In this document: positions 1 through 6,189 of the stretch, piece by piece
How positions within the stretch are numbered: the stretch's first letter is position 1
Layout of the letters: every line of letters begins with the position of its first letter
DNA from: Oscillospiraceae bacterium UBA3851
GTDB taxonomy: Bacteria; Bacillota; Clostridia; Oscillospirales; Oscillospiraceae
Length of the DNA: 10,603 bases
Assembly: GCA_002392625.1 (NCBI GenBank)
Contig: DGHJ01000010.1
Location: forward strand, 1-10,603
Direction: 5' to 3'
The notes under the pieces: model-generated
Told to the model about the DNA's origin: nothing
What the model saw: only the letters and a program-made list of their open reading frames with translations
The model's database searches: none
Position numbers and translations under genes: made by a program

Positions 1-518
1 ACCCCGACGGCTACGACGTGATGCCTGAGGTGGAGGCCATCGCCCGTGAGAACTGTGAGAAGTACGGCTCCCACTTCAACAAGACCAACGACATGAAGGA
101 GGCGTTCCGTGACGCCGACATCGTGTATCCCAAGTCCTGGGCCTCCTTTGCCGCCATGGAGGAGCGGACCAAGCTCTACGCCGCCGGCGACAAGGCGGGC
201 ATCGACGAGCTGGAGCAGCGGCTGCTGGCGGAGAACGCCCAGCACAAGGACTGGACCTGCAGCGAGGACATGATGAAGCTCACCAAGGATGGCAAGGCCC
301 TCTACCTCCACTGCCTGCCCGCCGACATCTCCGGCGTCAGCTGCCCGAAGGGCGAGGTGGATGCCTCCGTCTTCGACCGCTACCTGGTGCCCCTGTACAA
401 GCAGGCCTCCTTCAAGCCCTACATCATCGCCGCCATGATCTTCCTGGCCCAGATCAAGGATCCGGCCCAGGCTCTGCTGGACCTGGACGGCGGCGAGGAA
501 AAGCGCAAGAGCTTCTGA
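1..518 (+). CDS. ygeW: YgeW-type knotted carbamoyltransferase-like protein (3' part only)
   Basis: The window opens inside this gene; reading starts at base 3 and ends at a TGA at 516-518, leaving about 171 C-terminal residues of a protein normally near 400. It belongs to the ornithine/aspartate carbamoyltransferase fold. The HCLP motif (codons 309-320) followed by ADISGVSC, the YPKSW segment (codons 126-140) and the QHKDW segment are close to what I remember of E. coli YgeW rather than of true ornithine carbamoyltransferase. The family has no firmly established reaction to my knowledge, but it recurs in anaerobic purine and urate breakdown clusters with genes such as ygeX, ygeY, hyuA, ssnA and xanthine dehydrogenase. 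Here it sits 286 bases upstream of a nucleoside-type importer on the same strand, which fits. Only a weak CTCC/GGAG hairpin (521-532), without a T-run, follows the stop, so readthrough into the transporter is possible. The N-terminal carbamoyl-phosphate site is outside the window. Confidence 0.88.
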   Translation, partial: PDGYDVMPEVEAIARENCEKYGSHFNKTNDMKEAFRDADIVYPKSWASFAAMEERTKLYAAGDKAGIDELEQRLLAENAQHKDWTCSEDMMKLTKDGKALYLHCLPADISGVSCPKGEVDASVFDRYLVPLYKQASFKPYIIAAMIFLAQIKDPAQALLDLDGGEEKRKSF

Positions 519-615
519 GCCTCCATCCGGAGTAATGGCAGGGATAAAGGATTTCTATGGCGCAAGGTGCATTTTTGTCAAAATTGAGGGAAACCGTTCC
601 TGCCCCGCCCCCGCC

Positions 616-642
616 AATTTGTCACACGGAAAGAAATTTGTC
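616..642 (+). promoter_or_regulatory. Paired direct repeat AATTTGTC, candidate operator
   Basis: The octamer AATTTGTC occurs twice in the same orientation, at 616-623 and 635-642, 19 bases start to start. A related TTTTTGTC lies at 572-579. The pair ends 17 bases before the -35 box of the receptor promoter, where an activator or regulator could bind. The repeat is seen directly; the regulatory role is inference, and I do not recognise the motif as a site of a known regulator. Confidence 0.35.
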
Positions 643-659
643 CGCTGTGCTGTTTTTAG

Positions 660-688
660 TTGAAATTCCGGCGGAAAACCTGTATAAT
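660..688 (+). promoter_or_regulatory. Sigma-A-type promoter of the receptor gene
   Basis: A -35 box TTGAAA (660-665) is separated by 17 bases from a perfect -10 box TATAAT (683-688). Transcription would begin near 695 and give a leader of about 110 bases before the receptor start codon. The match is close to consensus, as expected for a highly expressed binding lipoprotein. Confidence 0.8.
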
Positions 689-694
689 ATCAGC

Positions 695-804
695 GCAGCT
701 TATGAAAGTGAATGTCGGGCAGGCGCCCGTTATTCAGGCGTGCGGTCACGGAAGGAAGCCGCCGTCAAATTAGAAATAGTATTTTGACAAAGGAGGAAAA
801 CTGA
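695..804 (+). promoter_or_regulatory. 5' leader of the receptor gene with two short hairpins
   Basis: The predicted leader holds two small perfect hairpins in tandem: CGGGC/GCCCG (716-720 and 725-729, loop AGGC) and CGTG/CACG (739-742 and 747-750, loop CGGT). A competing GCGG/CCGC pairing (742-745 with 759-762) overlaps the second. The ribosome binding site AGGAGG (791-796) stands 8 bases before the ATG. I see none of the conserved sequences of the guanine/adenine riboswitch and no T-run that would make an attenuator. A regulatory function is possible but not shown. Confidence 0.3.
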
Positions 805-2070
805 ATGAAAAAGTTTCTTGCACTGATCCTCGCTCTGGTCATGGCTCTGGCTCTTGTCGCCTGCGGCGGCAAGACCCCCACCCCCTCCGGCACGGACGAG
901 CCCGATCCTCAGCAGCCCGGCACCGAGCAGCCCGGCACCGAAGATCCCGGCACTGAGGATCCCGGCACCGAGACCCCCGCTTTCAAGGTCGGCTTTATCA
1001 CCCTGCACGATGAGAACTCCACCTACGACCTGAACTTCATCAACGCCGCCAAGGCCGCCAGCGAGAAGCTGGGCATCGATTACGTCATCAAGACCAACAT
1101 CCCTGAGGGCCAGGAGTGCTACGAGACCGCCTGCGACATGGCGGAGGACGGCTGCAAGGTCATCTTCGCCGACAGCTTCGGTCACGAGGACTTCATGATC
1201 CAGGCCGCCAAGGAATATCCCGACGTCCAGTTCTGCCACTCCACCGGCACCAAGGCCCACACCGAGGGCCTGCCCAACTACCACAACGCTTTCGCCTCCA
1301 TCTATGAGGGCCGTTACCTGGCCGGCGTCGCTGCCGGCATGAAGCTGCAGCAGCTGGTGTCCGAAGGCAAGGCTGCCAAGGTCGGCTACGTCGGCGCTTT
1401 CACCTACGCCGAGGTGGTCTCCGGCTACACCTCCTTCTTCCTGGGCGTCCGCTCCATCGTTCCCGAAGCCACCATGGAAGTTACCTTCACCGGCTCCTGG
1501 TACGACGAGGCTGCCGAGAAGGAAGCTGCCAACAAGCTGATCCAGGGCGGCTGCTCCCTGATCAGCCAGCACGCCGACTCCTTCGGCGCCCCCACCGCCT
1601 GTGAGACCGCCGGCGTGCCCGACGTGTCCTACAACGGCAGCACCAAGGACGTAGCCCCCAACACCTACATCATCTCTTCCCGCATCAACTGGGAGCCCTA
1701 CTATGAGTACGTGATCAAGGCCGTCCAGAACGGTGAGAAGATGGATCCCGACTGGACCGGCACCATCGCCACCGGCTCCGTGGAGCTGACCGAGCTGAAT
1801 GCCGACGTGGCCGCTCCCGGCACCCAGGAGGCCATTGATGCCGCCAAGGCCGCCCTTGAGGCCGGCACCCTGCACGTGTTCGACACCACCAAGTTCACCG
1901 TGGAGGGCAAGGCTCTGGACTCCTACCTGGCCGACGTGGACTCCGACGCCAACTATGAGCACGAGACCGAGGTCATCAAGGACGGTTACTTCCACGAGTC
2001 CGAGTATCGTTCCGCCCCCTACTTCGACCTGACCATCGACGGCATCACTCTGCTGGATACCGCGTTCTGA
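805..2070 (+). CDS. BMP/PnrA-family purine nucleoside-type ABC transporter substrate-binding lipoprotein
   Basis: This is the receptor that captures the substrate outside the cell and hands it to the ABC importer encoded just downstream. Residues 1-20 form a lipoprotein signal peptide (KK, hydrophobic core, lipobox LVAC with Cys20 as lipid anchor). A Pro/Gly/Thr/Glu-rich tether (about 21-58) includes four PGTE pentapeptides. The BMP domain runs from about residue 60 to the end: KVGFITLHDE, a DMAEDGCKVIFADS strand-turn segment, EGRYLAGVAAG (168-178), the GSWYDEAAEKEAA stretch (230-242) and the C-terminal EYRSAPYFDL. Proteins of this class (PnrA, BmpA, NupN) bind purine nucleosides or related bases; the exact ligand cannot be read from sequence. 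At 421 residues it is longer than the roughly 350 usual for the family, mainly through the tether. The start is fixed by AGGAGG at 791-796. A strong terminator follows, so it forms its own transcription unit. Confidence 0.9.
   Translation: MKKFLALILALVMALALVACGGKTPTPSGTDEPDPQQPGTEQPGTEDPGTEDPGTETPAFKVGFITLHDENSTYDLNFINAAKAASEKLGIDYVIKTNIPEGQECYETACDMAEDGCKVIFADSFGHEDFMIQAAKEYPDVQFCHSTGTKAHTEGLPNYHNAFASIYEGRYLAGVAAGMKLQQLVSEGKAAKVGYVGAFTYAEVVSGYTSFFLGVRSIVPEATMEVTFTGSWYDEAAEKEAANKLIQGGCSLISQHADSFGAPTACETAGVPDVSYNGSTKDVAPNTYIISSRINWEPYYEYVIKAVQNGEKMDPDWTGTIATGSVELTELNADVAAPGTQEAIDAAKAALEAGTLHVFDTTKFTVEGKALDSYLADVDSDANYEHETEVIKDGYFHESEYRSAPYFDLTIDGITLLDTAF
916..975 (+). repeat. Four in-frame 15-base repeats encoding PGTE-x tether
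   Basis: Four consecutive 15-base units (916-930, 931-945, 946-960, 961-975) each begin CCCGGCAC and encode PGTEQ, PGTED, PGTED and PGTET, residues 38-57 of the receptor lipoprotein. The units differ by only a few bases, which suggests copying by slippage. They lengthen the flexible link between the membrane anchor and the binding domain. Confidence 0.85.
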
Positions 2071-2090
2071 TCGAACCCCACTCTCAACTG

Positions 2091-2125
2091 AAGAACGGGC
2101 TGTCATCCGACAGCCCGTTCTTTTT
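2091..2125 (+). terminator. Intrinsic terminator after the receptor gene
   Basis: A perfect 14-base-pair stem (2091-2104 with 2109-2122, loop ATCC) runs straight into a T-run at 2121-2125. It lies 20 bases after the receptor stop codon and is the strongest terminator in the window. Confidence 0.93.
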
Positions 2126-2178
2126 CGGCAATTCTTATAATATTTTTGTTCTCCAGAAAGATTTTTTGTTTATTTTGA

Positions 2179-2207
2179 TTTACAAAGGCGTCAGAATGTG
2201 CTAAAAT
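2179..2207 (+). promoter_or_regulatory. Extended -10 promoter of the ATPase-permease operon
   Basis: TTTACA (2179-2184) and TAAAAT (2202-2207) are 17 bases apart. A TG at 2199-2200 stands one base before the -10 box, giving an extended -10 promoter. It lies in an AT-rich spacer directly after the receptor terminator, so the ATPase and permease genes have an independent start near 2214. Confidence 0.7.
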
Positions 2208-2271
2208 AAAGTGTAAAATTTTTGAAAGGTGGCAGCTTATATTTTCCCACCGAACAGAAAGGGTGACTGCC

Positions 2272-3828
2272 TTGGAAACTGTGAAGAACGCCGTAAGAAT
2301 GGAGAACATCACCAAGCGCTTCGGCACCAAAGTGGTGGCCAACAAGTCCGTCAATCTGGAGCTGCACGAGGGTGAGATCCTGTCCCTGCTGGGTGAAAAC
2401 GGCAGCGGCAAGACCACGCTGATGAATATGCTCTCCGGCATCTATCACCCCGACGAGGGACAGATCTACATACATGACAAGCCGGTGACCATCTCCTCCC
2501 CCAAGGACGCCTTTGACAATGGCATCGGCATGATCCATCAGCACTTCAAGCTGGTGGACGTGTTCACCGCCACGGAGAATATCGTCCTGGGTCTGCCCGG
2601 CAAGCTGGATCTGAAGGAATCCAGCCGGAAGATCCGGGAAATCTGCGAGAGGTACGGCTTCGATATCGACCCCAACCAGAAGATCTACAACATGTCCGTG
2701 TCCCAGAAGCAGACGGTGGAGATCGTCAAGGTCCTGTTCCGTGGCGCCGACATCCTTATTCTGGACGAGCCTACCGCCGTGCTGACCCCCCAGGAAACGG
2801 ACAATCTGTTCCGCATCATGCGGAACATGCAGAAGGACGGAAAGTCCCTCATCATCATCACCCACAAGCTCCATGAGGTGCTGGCGGTCAGCGACCGGGT
2901 GGCCATCCTCCGCAAGGGCGAGTATATCGGCGACGTCATGACCAAAAACGCCGATCAGCAGTCCCTCACCGACATGATGGTGGGCCGCCGGGTCAGCCTG
3001 AATATCAACCGCCCCGCCCCCGTGGACCCCAAGCCCCGTCTGGTCGTCGAGCATCTGACGGCCTACGATGAGCTGGGCGTCAAGCGGCTGGACGACGTCA
3101 GCTTCACCGCCAACAGCGGCGAGGTGCTGGGCATCGCCGGCATAGCCGGCTCCGGCCAGCGGGAGCTGCTGGAGGCTATTGCTGGTCTCTACCCTGTCAA
3201 GGAGGGCACCATACGTTTTTACGATCCCGACGTGGATTACTCCGATCCCAACAAGAAGCCCATCGATCTGGTGGGCATGGATCCCATGACTATCCGCAAG
3301 GCAGGCGTGGCTATGAGCTTCGTGCCGGAGGACCGGCTTGGCATGGGTCTGGTGGGCACCATGGGCATGACGGGCAACATGCTGCTGCGCTCCTGGCGCA
3401 AGACGAAGGGTCTGTTCGTCAGCCGCAAGGAGCCGGAGGCCATGGCCAAACGCATCTGGCAGGAGCTGGACGTGGTCACGCCCAGTACCAACTACCCGGT
3501 GCGGCGCCTCTCCGGCGGCAACGTGCAGAAAGTGCTGGTAGGCCGCGAGATCGCCCAGGAGCCTGCCGTGCTGATGACGGCCTACGCCGTCCGCGGACTG
3601 GACATCAACACCTCCTACACCATCTACAACCTGCTGACCGAGCAGAAGCTGAAGGGCCGTGCCGTAATCTATGTGGGCGAGGATCTGGACGTGCTGCTGG
3701 AGCTGTGCGACCGGATCGTGGTACTCTGCGGCGGCCAGGTCTCCGGCGTAGTGGACGGAAGAACCATCACCAAGGAGGAGATCGGCTTGCTGATGACCCA
3801 GCACAGAGGAGGTACCAGCCATGAATAA
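2272..3828 (+). CDS. Double-domain ABC ATPase of BMP/PnrA-type nucleoside importer
   Basis: This cytoplasmic subunit powers the importer; it is NupO-like, of the sugar/nucleoside class with two nucleotide-binding domains in one chain. Domain 1, numbered from the start chosen here, has Walker A GENGSGKT (41-48), an IHQHF Q-loop, a degenerate signature SVSQK (142-146), Walker B ILILDEP (161-167) and switch His198. Domain 2 has a degenerate Walker A, GIAGSGQ (290-296, no lysine), an intact signature LSGGN (413-417) and MTAYAVRGLD where AAQPTRGLD is usual. One composite site thus looks competent and the other does not. The length of 518 residues is normal. The start is uncertain: TTG at 2272 has GGTGA (2262-2266) 5 bases upstream; GTG at 2263 overlaps that site; ATG at 2299 lacks a site and would cut into the fold. 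The gene overlaps the next by 8 bases. Confidence 0.92.
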   Translation: METVKNAVRMENITKRFGTKVVANKSVNLELHEGEILSLLGENGSGKTTLMNMLSGIYHPDEGQIYIHDKPVTISSPKDAFDNGIGMIHQHFKLVDVFTATENIVLGLPGKLDLKESSRKIREICERYGFDIDPNQKIYNMSVSQKQTVEIVKVLFRGADILILDEPTAVLTPQETDNLFRIMRNMQKDGKSLIIITHKLHEVLAVSDRVAILRKGEYIGDVMTKNADQQSLTDMMVGRRVSLNINRPAPVDPKPRLVVEHLTAYDELGVKRLDDVSFTANSGEVLGIAGIAGSGQRELLEAIAGLYPVKEGTIRFYDPDVDYSDPNKKPIDLVGMDPMTIRKAGVAMSFVPEDRLGMGLVGTMGMTGNMLLRSWRKTKGLFVSRKEPEAMAKRIWQELDVVTPSTNYPVRRLSGGNVQKVLVGREIAQEPAVLMTAYAVRGLDINTSYTIYNLLTEQKLKGRAVIYVGEDLDVLLELCDRIVVLCGGQVSGVVDGRTITKEEIGLLMTQHRGGTSHE

Positions 3829-4927
3829 AGAATCCCTGTTGTATATTTCCAAGCGCGATTCGATCCCTTGGTATAAAAGCTGGCTGATCCGCGGCATTGC
3901 CATCGTGCTGGCCCTGATCTTCTGTGGCGTCATCACCATGCTGCTGACCGGCCTCAATCCCCTCCAGGTGTTCAGCACCATCTTCTATGGCGCCTTCGGC
4001 AAGGCCCGCAAGACCTGGGTCACCGTTCAGAAGCTGGCCATCCTGCTGGGCATCGCTCTGGCCATTACCCCGGCCTTCAAGATGCGATTCTGGAACATCG
4101 GCGCCGAGGGCCAGGTGCTCATCGGCTGCCTCGCCTCCGCCTCCTGCATGATTACGCTGGGCGGCAAGGTCCCCAACGCCGCGCAGGTGGCGATCTGCCT
4201 GTTGGCCAGCCTGGCGGCCGGCGCCATCTGGGGCTTCCTGCCCGCCTTCTTCAAGGCCAAGTGGGAGACCAACGAGACGCTGTTCACCCTGATGATGAAC
4301 TATATCGCCATGCAGTTGGCTGCTTACTTTATCATCGTATGGGAGGTGCCAAAAGGCTCCGGCAACATTGGCATTATCAACCAGGTCTCCGAGGCCGGCT
4401 GGCTGCCGGTGCTCAAGCTGCCGTTGATCGGCGAACACAAGTACCTGCTGACCATCGTGGTGGTCGCCCTGCTGACCGTCGTCATGTTCGTCTACCTGAA
4501 GTACAGCAAGCACGGCTATGAGATCTCCGTTGTGGGCGAAAGCCACCGCACCGCCAGTTACGCCGGCATCAAGGTGGACCGTGTCATTATCCGCACCATG
4601 GTCCTCTCCGGCGCCATCTGCGGCCTCGTGGGCTTCCTGCTGGTAAGCGGCATCGACCACACCCTCACCACCACCCTGGTGGGCGGCCGGGGCTTCACCG
4701 CCGTCATGGTGTCGTGGCTGGCCAAGTTCAATCCCATCTTTATGGTATTCACCAGCCTGCTGCTGGTGATCCTGGAGCGGGGCGCCACCGAGATCTCCAG
4801 CACCTTCAGTCTCAACGCCTCCTTTGCCGACATCCTCACCGGCGTCATCCTGTTCTTCATCATCGGCAGTGATTTCTTCACCACCTATCAGCTCCATTTC
4901 CGCAAGGCGAGAAAGGAGGCCAAGTAA
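3821..4927 (+). CDS. ABC importer permease 1 (BMP/PnrA nucleoside class, NupP-like)
   Basis: This integral membrane subunit of the branched-chain amino acid/ribose permease superfamily would form one half of the importer channel. The 368 residues carry about eight to ten hydrophobic segments, the first near 22-44. The family hallmark FWNIGAEGQ sits at 90-98, and the cytoplasmic GESHRTASYAGI loop (about 239-250) is the likely contact with the ATPase. The C-terminal tail RKARKEAK is basic, consistent with a cytoplasmic end. The start is clear: AGAGGAGG at 3805-3812, 8 bases before the ATG, lies inside the end of the ATPase gene, and the two reading frames overlap by 8 bases, so translation is probably coupled. 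Identification as a nucleoside-type permease comes from its own motifs together with the BMP receptor and the paired permease downstream. Confidence 0.91.
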   Translation: MNKESLLYISKRDSIPWYKSWLIRGIAIVLALIFCGVITMLLTGLNPLQVFSTIFYGAFGKARKTWVTVQKLAILLGIALAITPAFKMRFWNIGAEGQVLIGCLASASCMITLGGKVPNAAQVAICLLASLAAGAIWGFLPAFFKAKWETNETLFTLMMNYIAMQLAAYFIIVWEVPKGSGNIGIINQVSEAGWLPVLKLPLIGEHKYLLTIVVVALLTVVMFVYLKYSKHGYEISVVGESHRTASYAGIKVDRVIIRTMVLSGAICGLVGFLLVSGIDHTLTTTLVGGRGFTAVMVSWLAKFNPIFMVFTSLLLVILERGATEISSTFSLNASFADILTGVILFFIIGSDFFTTYQLHFRKARKEAK

Positions 4928-4929
4928 TC

Positions 4930-5922
4930 ATGTTCGATTTCGTATCCTTTTTCCCCCGTGCCGTGATGCAGGGCATCCCTCTGCTGTACGGCTCCACCGG
5001 TGAGATCCTGACGGAGAAGTCCGGCAACCTGAATCTGGGCATTCCCGGCATCATGTACGTTGGCGCCATCAGCGGCGTCATCGGCTCCTTCTTCTATGAG
5101 CAGTCCATGGCCGGTCAGCCCCTGGTCCCCTTCTGGGCCATCGCCATCCCCATGGCAAGCTCTCTGCTGGGCTCTCTGCTGATGGGACTTCTCTACTGCT
5201 TCCTCACCGTCACCCTCCGGGCCAACCAGAATGTCACCGGTCTGGCCTTGACCACCTTCGGTGTTGGCTTCGGCAACTTCTTCGGCGGCTCCCTCATCAA
5301 GCTGGCCCACAGCGACGTGCCCTCCGTGGCCCTGCCCGCTACCAGCGCCTTTTTCAACCGGACCCCGGCCCACGCCGAGGAGTTCAGCGCCTTCTCCCAG
5401 CTCTTCCTGCACTATGGCTTCCTGGCCTATCTGGCCATTATTCTGGCACTGGTCATGTCCTTCGTGCTCAACCGCACTCGTCCCGGCCTGCACCTGCGGG
5501 CTGTGGGCGAAAGTCCCGCCACCGCCGACGCCGCCGGCATCAACGTCACCCGTCACAAGTATCTGGCCACCTGCATCGGCAGCATGATCGCAGGTCTGGG
5601 CGGCCTCTACTACGTGATGGACTACGCCAACGGCATCTGGTCCAACAACGCCTTCGGCGACCGCGGCTGGCTGGCCATCGCCCTGGTCATCTTCACCATC
5701 TGGCGTCCCAGCGTCAGCATCCTGGCCTCCATTCTCTTCGGCGGCCTGTACATCCTGTATCTCTATATCCCCACCGGCACCCAGATGGAGGTCAAGGAGC
5801 TGTACAAGATGCTGCCCTATGTCATCACGCTGGTGGTGCTGATCATCGTGTCCCTGCGCAAAAAGCGGGAGGATCAGCCCCCCGCCTCCCTGGGCCTGAG
5901 CTACTTCAGAGAAGAACGGTAG
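4930..5922 (+). CDS. ABC importer permease 2 (BMP/PnrA nucleoside class, NupQ-like)
   Basis: This is the second channel subunit, expected to pair with the permease just upstream to form a heterodimer. It has 330 residues with roughly eight to ten membrane segments. Hallmarks are SGNLNLGIPGIM (31-42), the usual position of the 'E(R/K)SGVxNIGxEG' motif of this group, the cytoplasmic RAVGESPATADAAGI loop (190-204) and GWLAIALVIFTIWRP (246-260). Only two bases separate it from the preceding stop codon. AAAGGAGG at 4912-4919, inside the upstream gene, is 10 bases before the ATG, so it belongs to the same operon as the ATPase and permease 1. After the TAG the DNA changes abruptly into a row of hairpins, and the operon terminator appears to be the hairpin at 6115-6145. 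Confidence 0.91.
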   Translation: MFDFVSFFPRAVMQGIPLLYGSTGEILTEKSGNLNLGIPGIMYVGAISGVIGSFFYEQSMAGQPLVPFWAIAIPMASSLLGSLLMGLLYCFLTVTLRANQNVTGLALTTFGVGFGNFFGGSLIKLAHSDVPSVALPATSAFFNRTPAHAEEFSAFSQLFLHYGFLAYLAIILALVMSFVLNRTRPGLHLRAVGESPATADAAGINVTRHKYLATCIGSMIAGLGGLYYVMDYANGIWSNNAFGDRGWLAIALVIFTIWRPSVSILASILFGGLYILYLYIPTGTQMEVKELYKMLPYVITLVVLIIVSLRKKREDQPPASLGLSYFREER

Positions 5923-5924
5923 TC

Positions 5925-6089
5925 TCACACAAAACAGCAAAGCTGTTTTGTGTGAAAAGGCTTACAGACCACTCCGCGCACTCGCTTGCGTGAGACGCTC
6001 GCACACTGCGTGGTCTGCGAGGTGTAATTTCTGACGCGCATGTCGTCAGAAATTACGATTTCATATCTTCCGCCGCTGCGGCGGCGGAA
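5925..6089. repeat. Array of four hairpin-forming inverted repeats (intergenic element)
   Basis: This gene-free stretch holds four inverted repeats in a row. HP1 has a perfect 14-bp stem (5925-5938 with 5942-5955, loop AAA). HP2 has an 8-bp outer stem CAGACCAC/GTGGTCTG (5965-5972 with 6010-6017) enclosing a smaller GCGT/ACGC hairpin (5988-5998). HP3 has a perfect 13-bp stem (6024-6036 with 6044-6056, loop CGCATGT). HP4 has a 9-bp GC-rich stem TTCCGCCGC/GCGGCGGAA (6068-6076 with 6081-6089, loop TGCG). None is followed by a T-run on either strand, so these are not ordinary terminators. A 9-base direct repeat TCTGCGAGG (6014-6022 and 6091-6099) brackets HP3 and HP4. The likeliest readings are a small dispersed intergenic repeat or the structured 3' end of the transporter mRNA; an untranslated RNA gene is less likely because I see no good promoter. 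Confidence 0.6.
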
Positions 6090-6114
6090 CTCTGCGAGGC
6101 TATTTGACAAACTG

Positions 6115-6145
6115 AGAAAATGCCGCCAAATGGCGGCATTTTCTT
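6115..6145 (+). terminator. Intrinsic terminator ending the transporter operon
   Basis: A 13-bp stem built on GAAAATGCCGCC/GGCGGCATTTTC (6115-6127 with 6132-6144, loop AAAT) carries its T-run in the descending arm, followed by TT after one C. It is nearly symmetrical and could work in both directions, but no - strand gene ends here. It is the first canonical terminator downstream of permease 2. Confidence 0.75.
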
Positions 6146-6189
6146 CGGGATCATACGATGTGAATACGCCGTGAAAGGGGGATTCTGCC

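Noticed and set aside
557..787. 76-codon + strand reading frame with a possible AAAGGA site upstream
   Set aside because: It runs through the -35 and TATAAT boxes and the hairpin leader of the receptor gene. Its composition is unlike the neighbouring proteins and no domain is recognisable.
695..804. Purine riboswitch upstream of the purine-type transporter
   Set aside because: The conserved core sequences and three-way junction of the guanine/adenine riboswitch are absent; only two short hairpins are present.
730..2106. 458-codon - strand frame opposite the receptor gene
   Set aside because: It is antisense to a clearly recognised BMP lipoprotein. Its Gly/Val/Leu/Asp-rich low-complexity composition is what GC-rich coding DNA gives on its opposite strand, and it extends into the terminator.
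2191..3981. 596-codon - strand frame opposite the ATPase gene
   Set aside because: It is antisense to an intact double ATPase with all family motifs. It is rich in His, Gln, Gly and Asp without any recognisable domain.
3767..5940. Long - strand frames (376 and 350 codons) opposite both permease genes
   Set aside because: They are mirror frames of hydrophobic codons, giving Gln/His/Asp/Gly-rich text. The + strand permeases have good ribosome sites and family motifs.
6104..6109. Perfect TTGACA as a possible promoter for the pseudouridine synthase gene
   Set aside because: No acceptable -10 box lies 16-18 bases downstream, where the terminator stem is found instead. Any transcript would meet that terminator at once.
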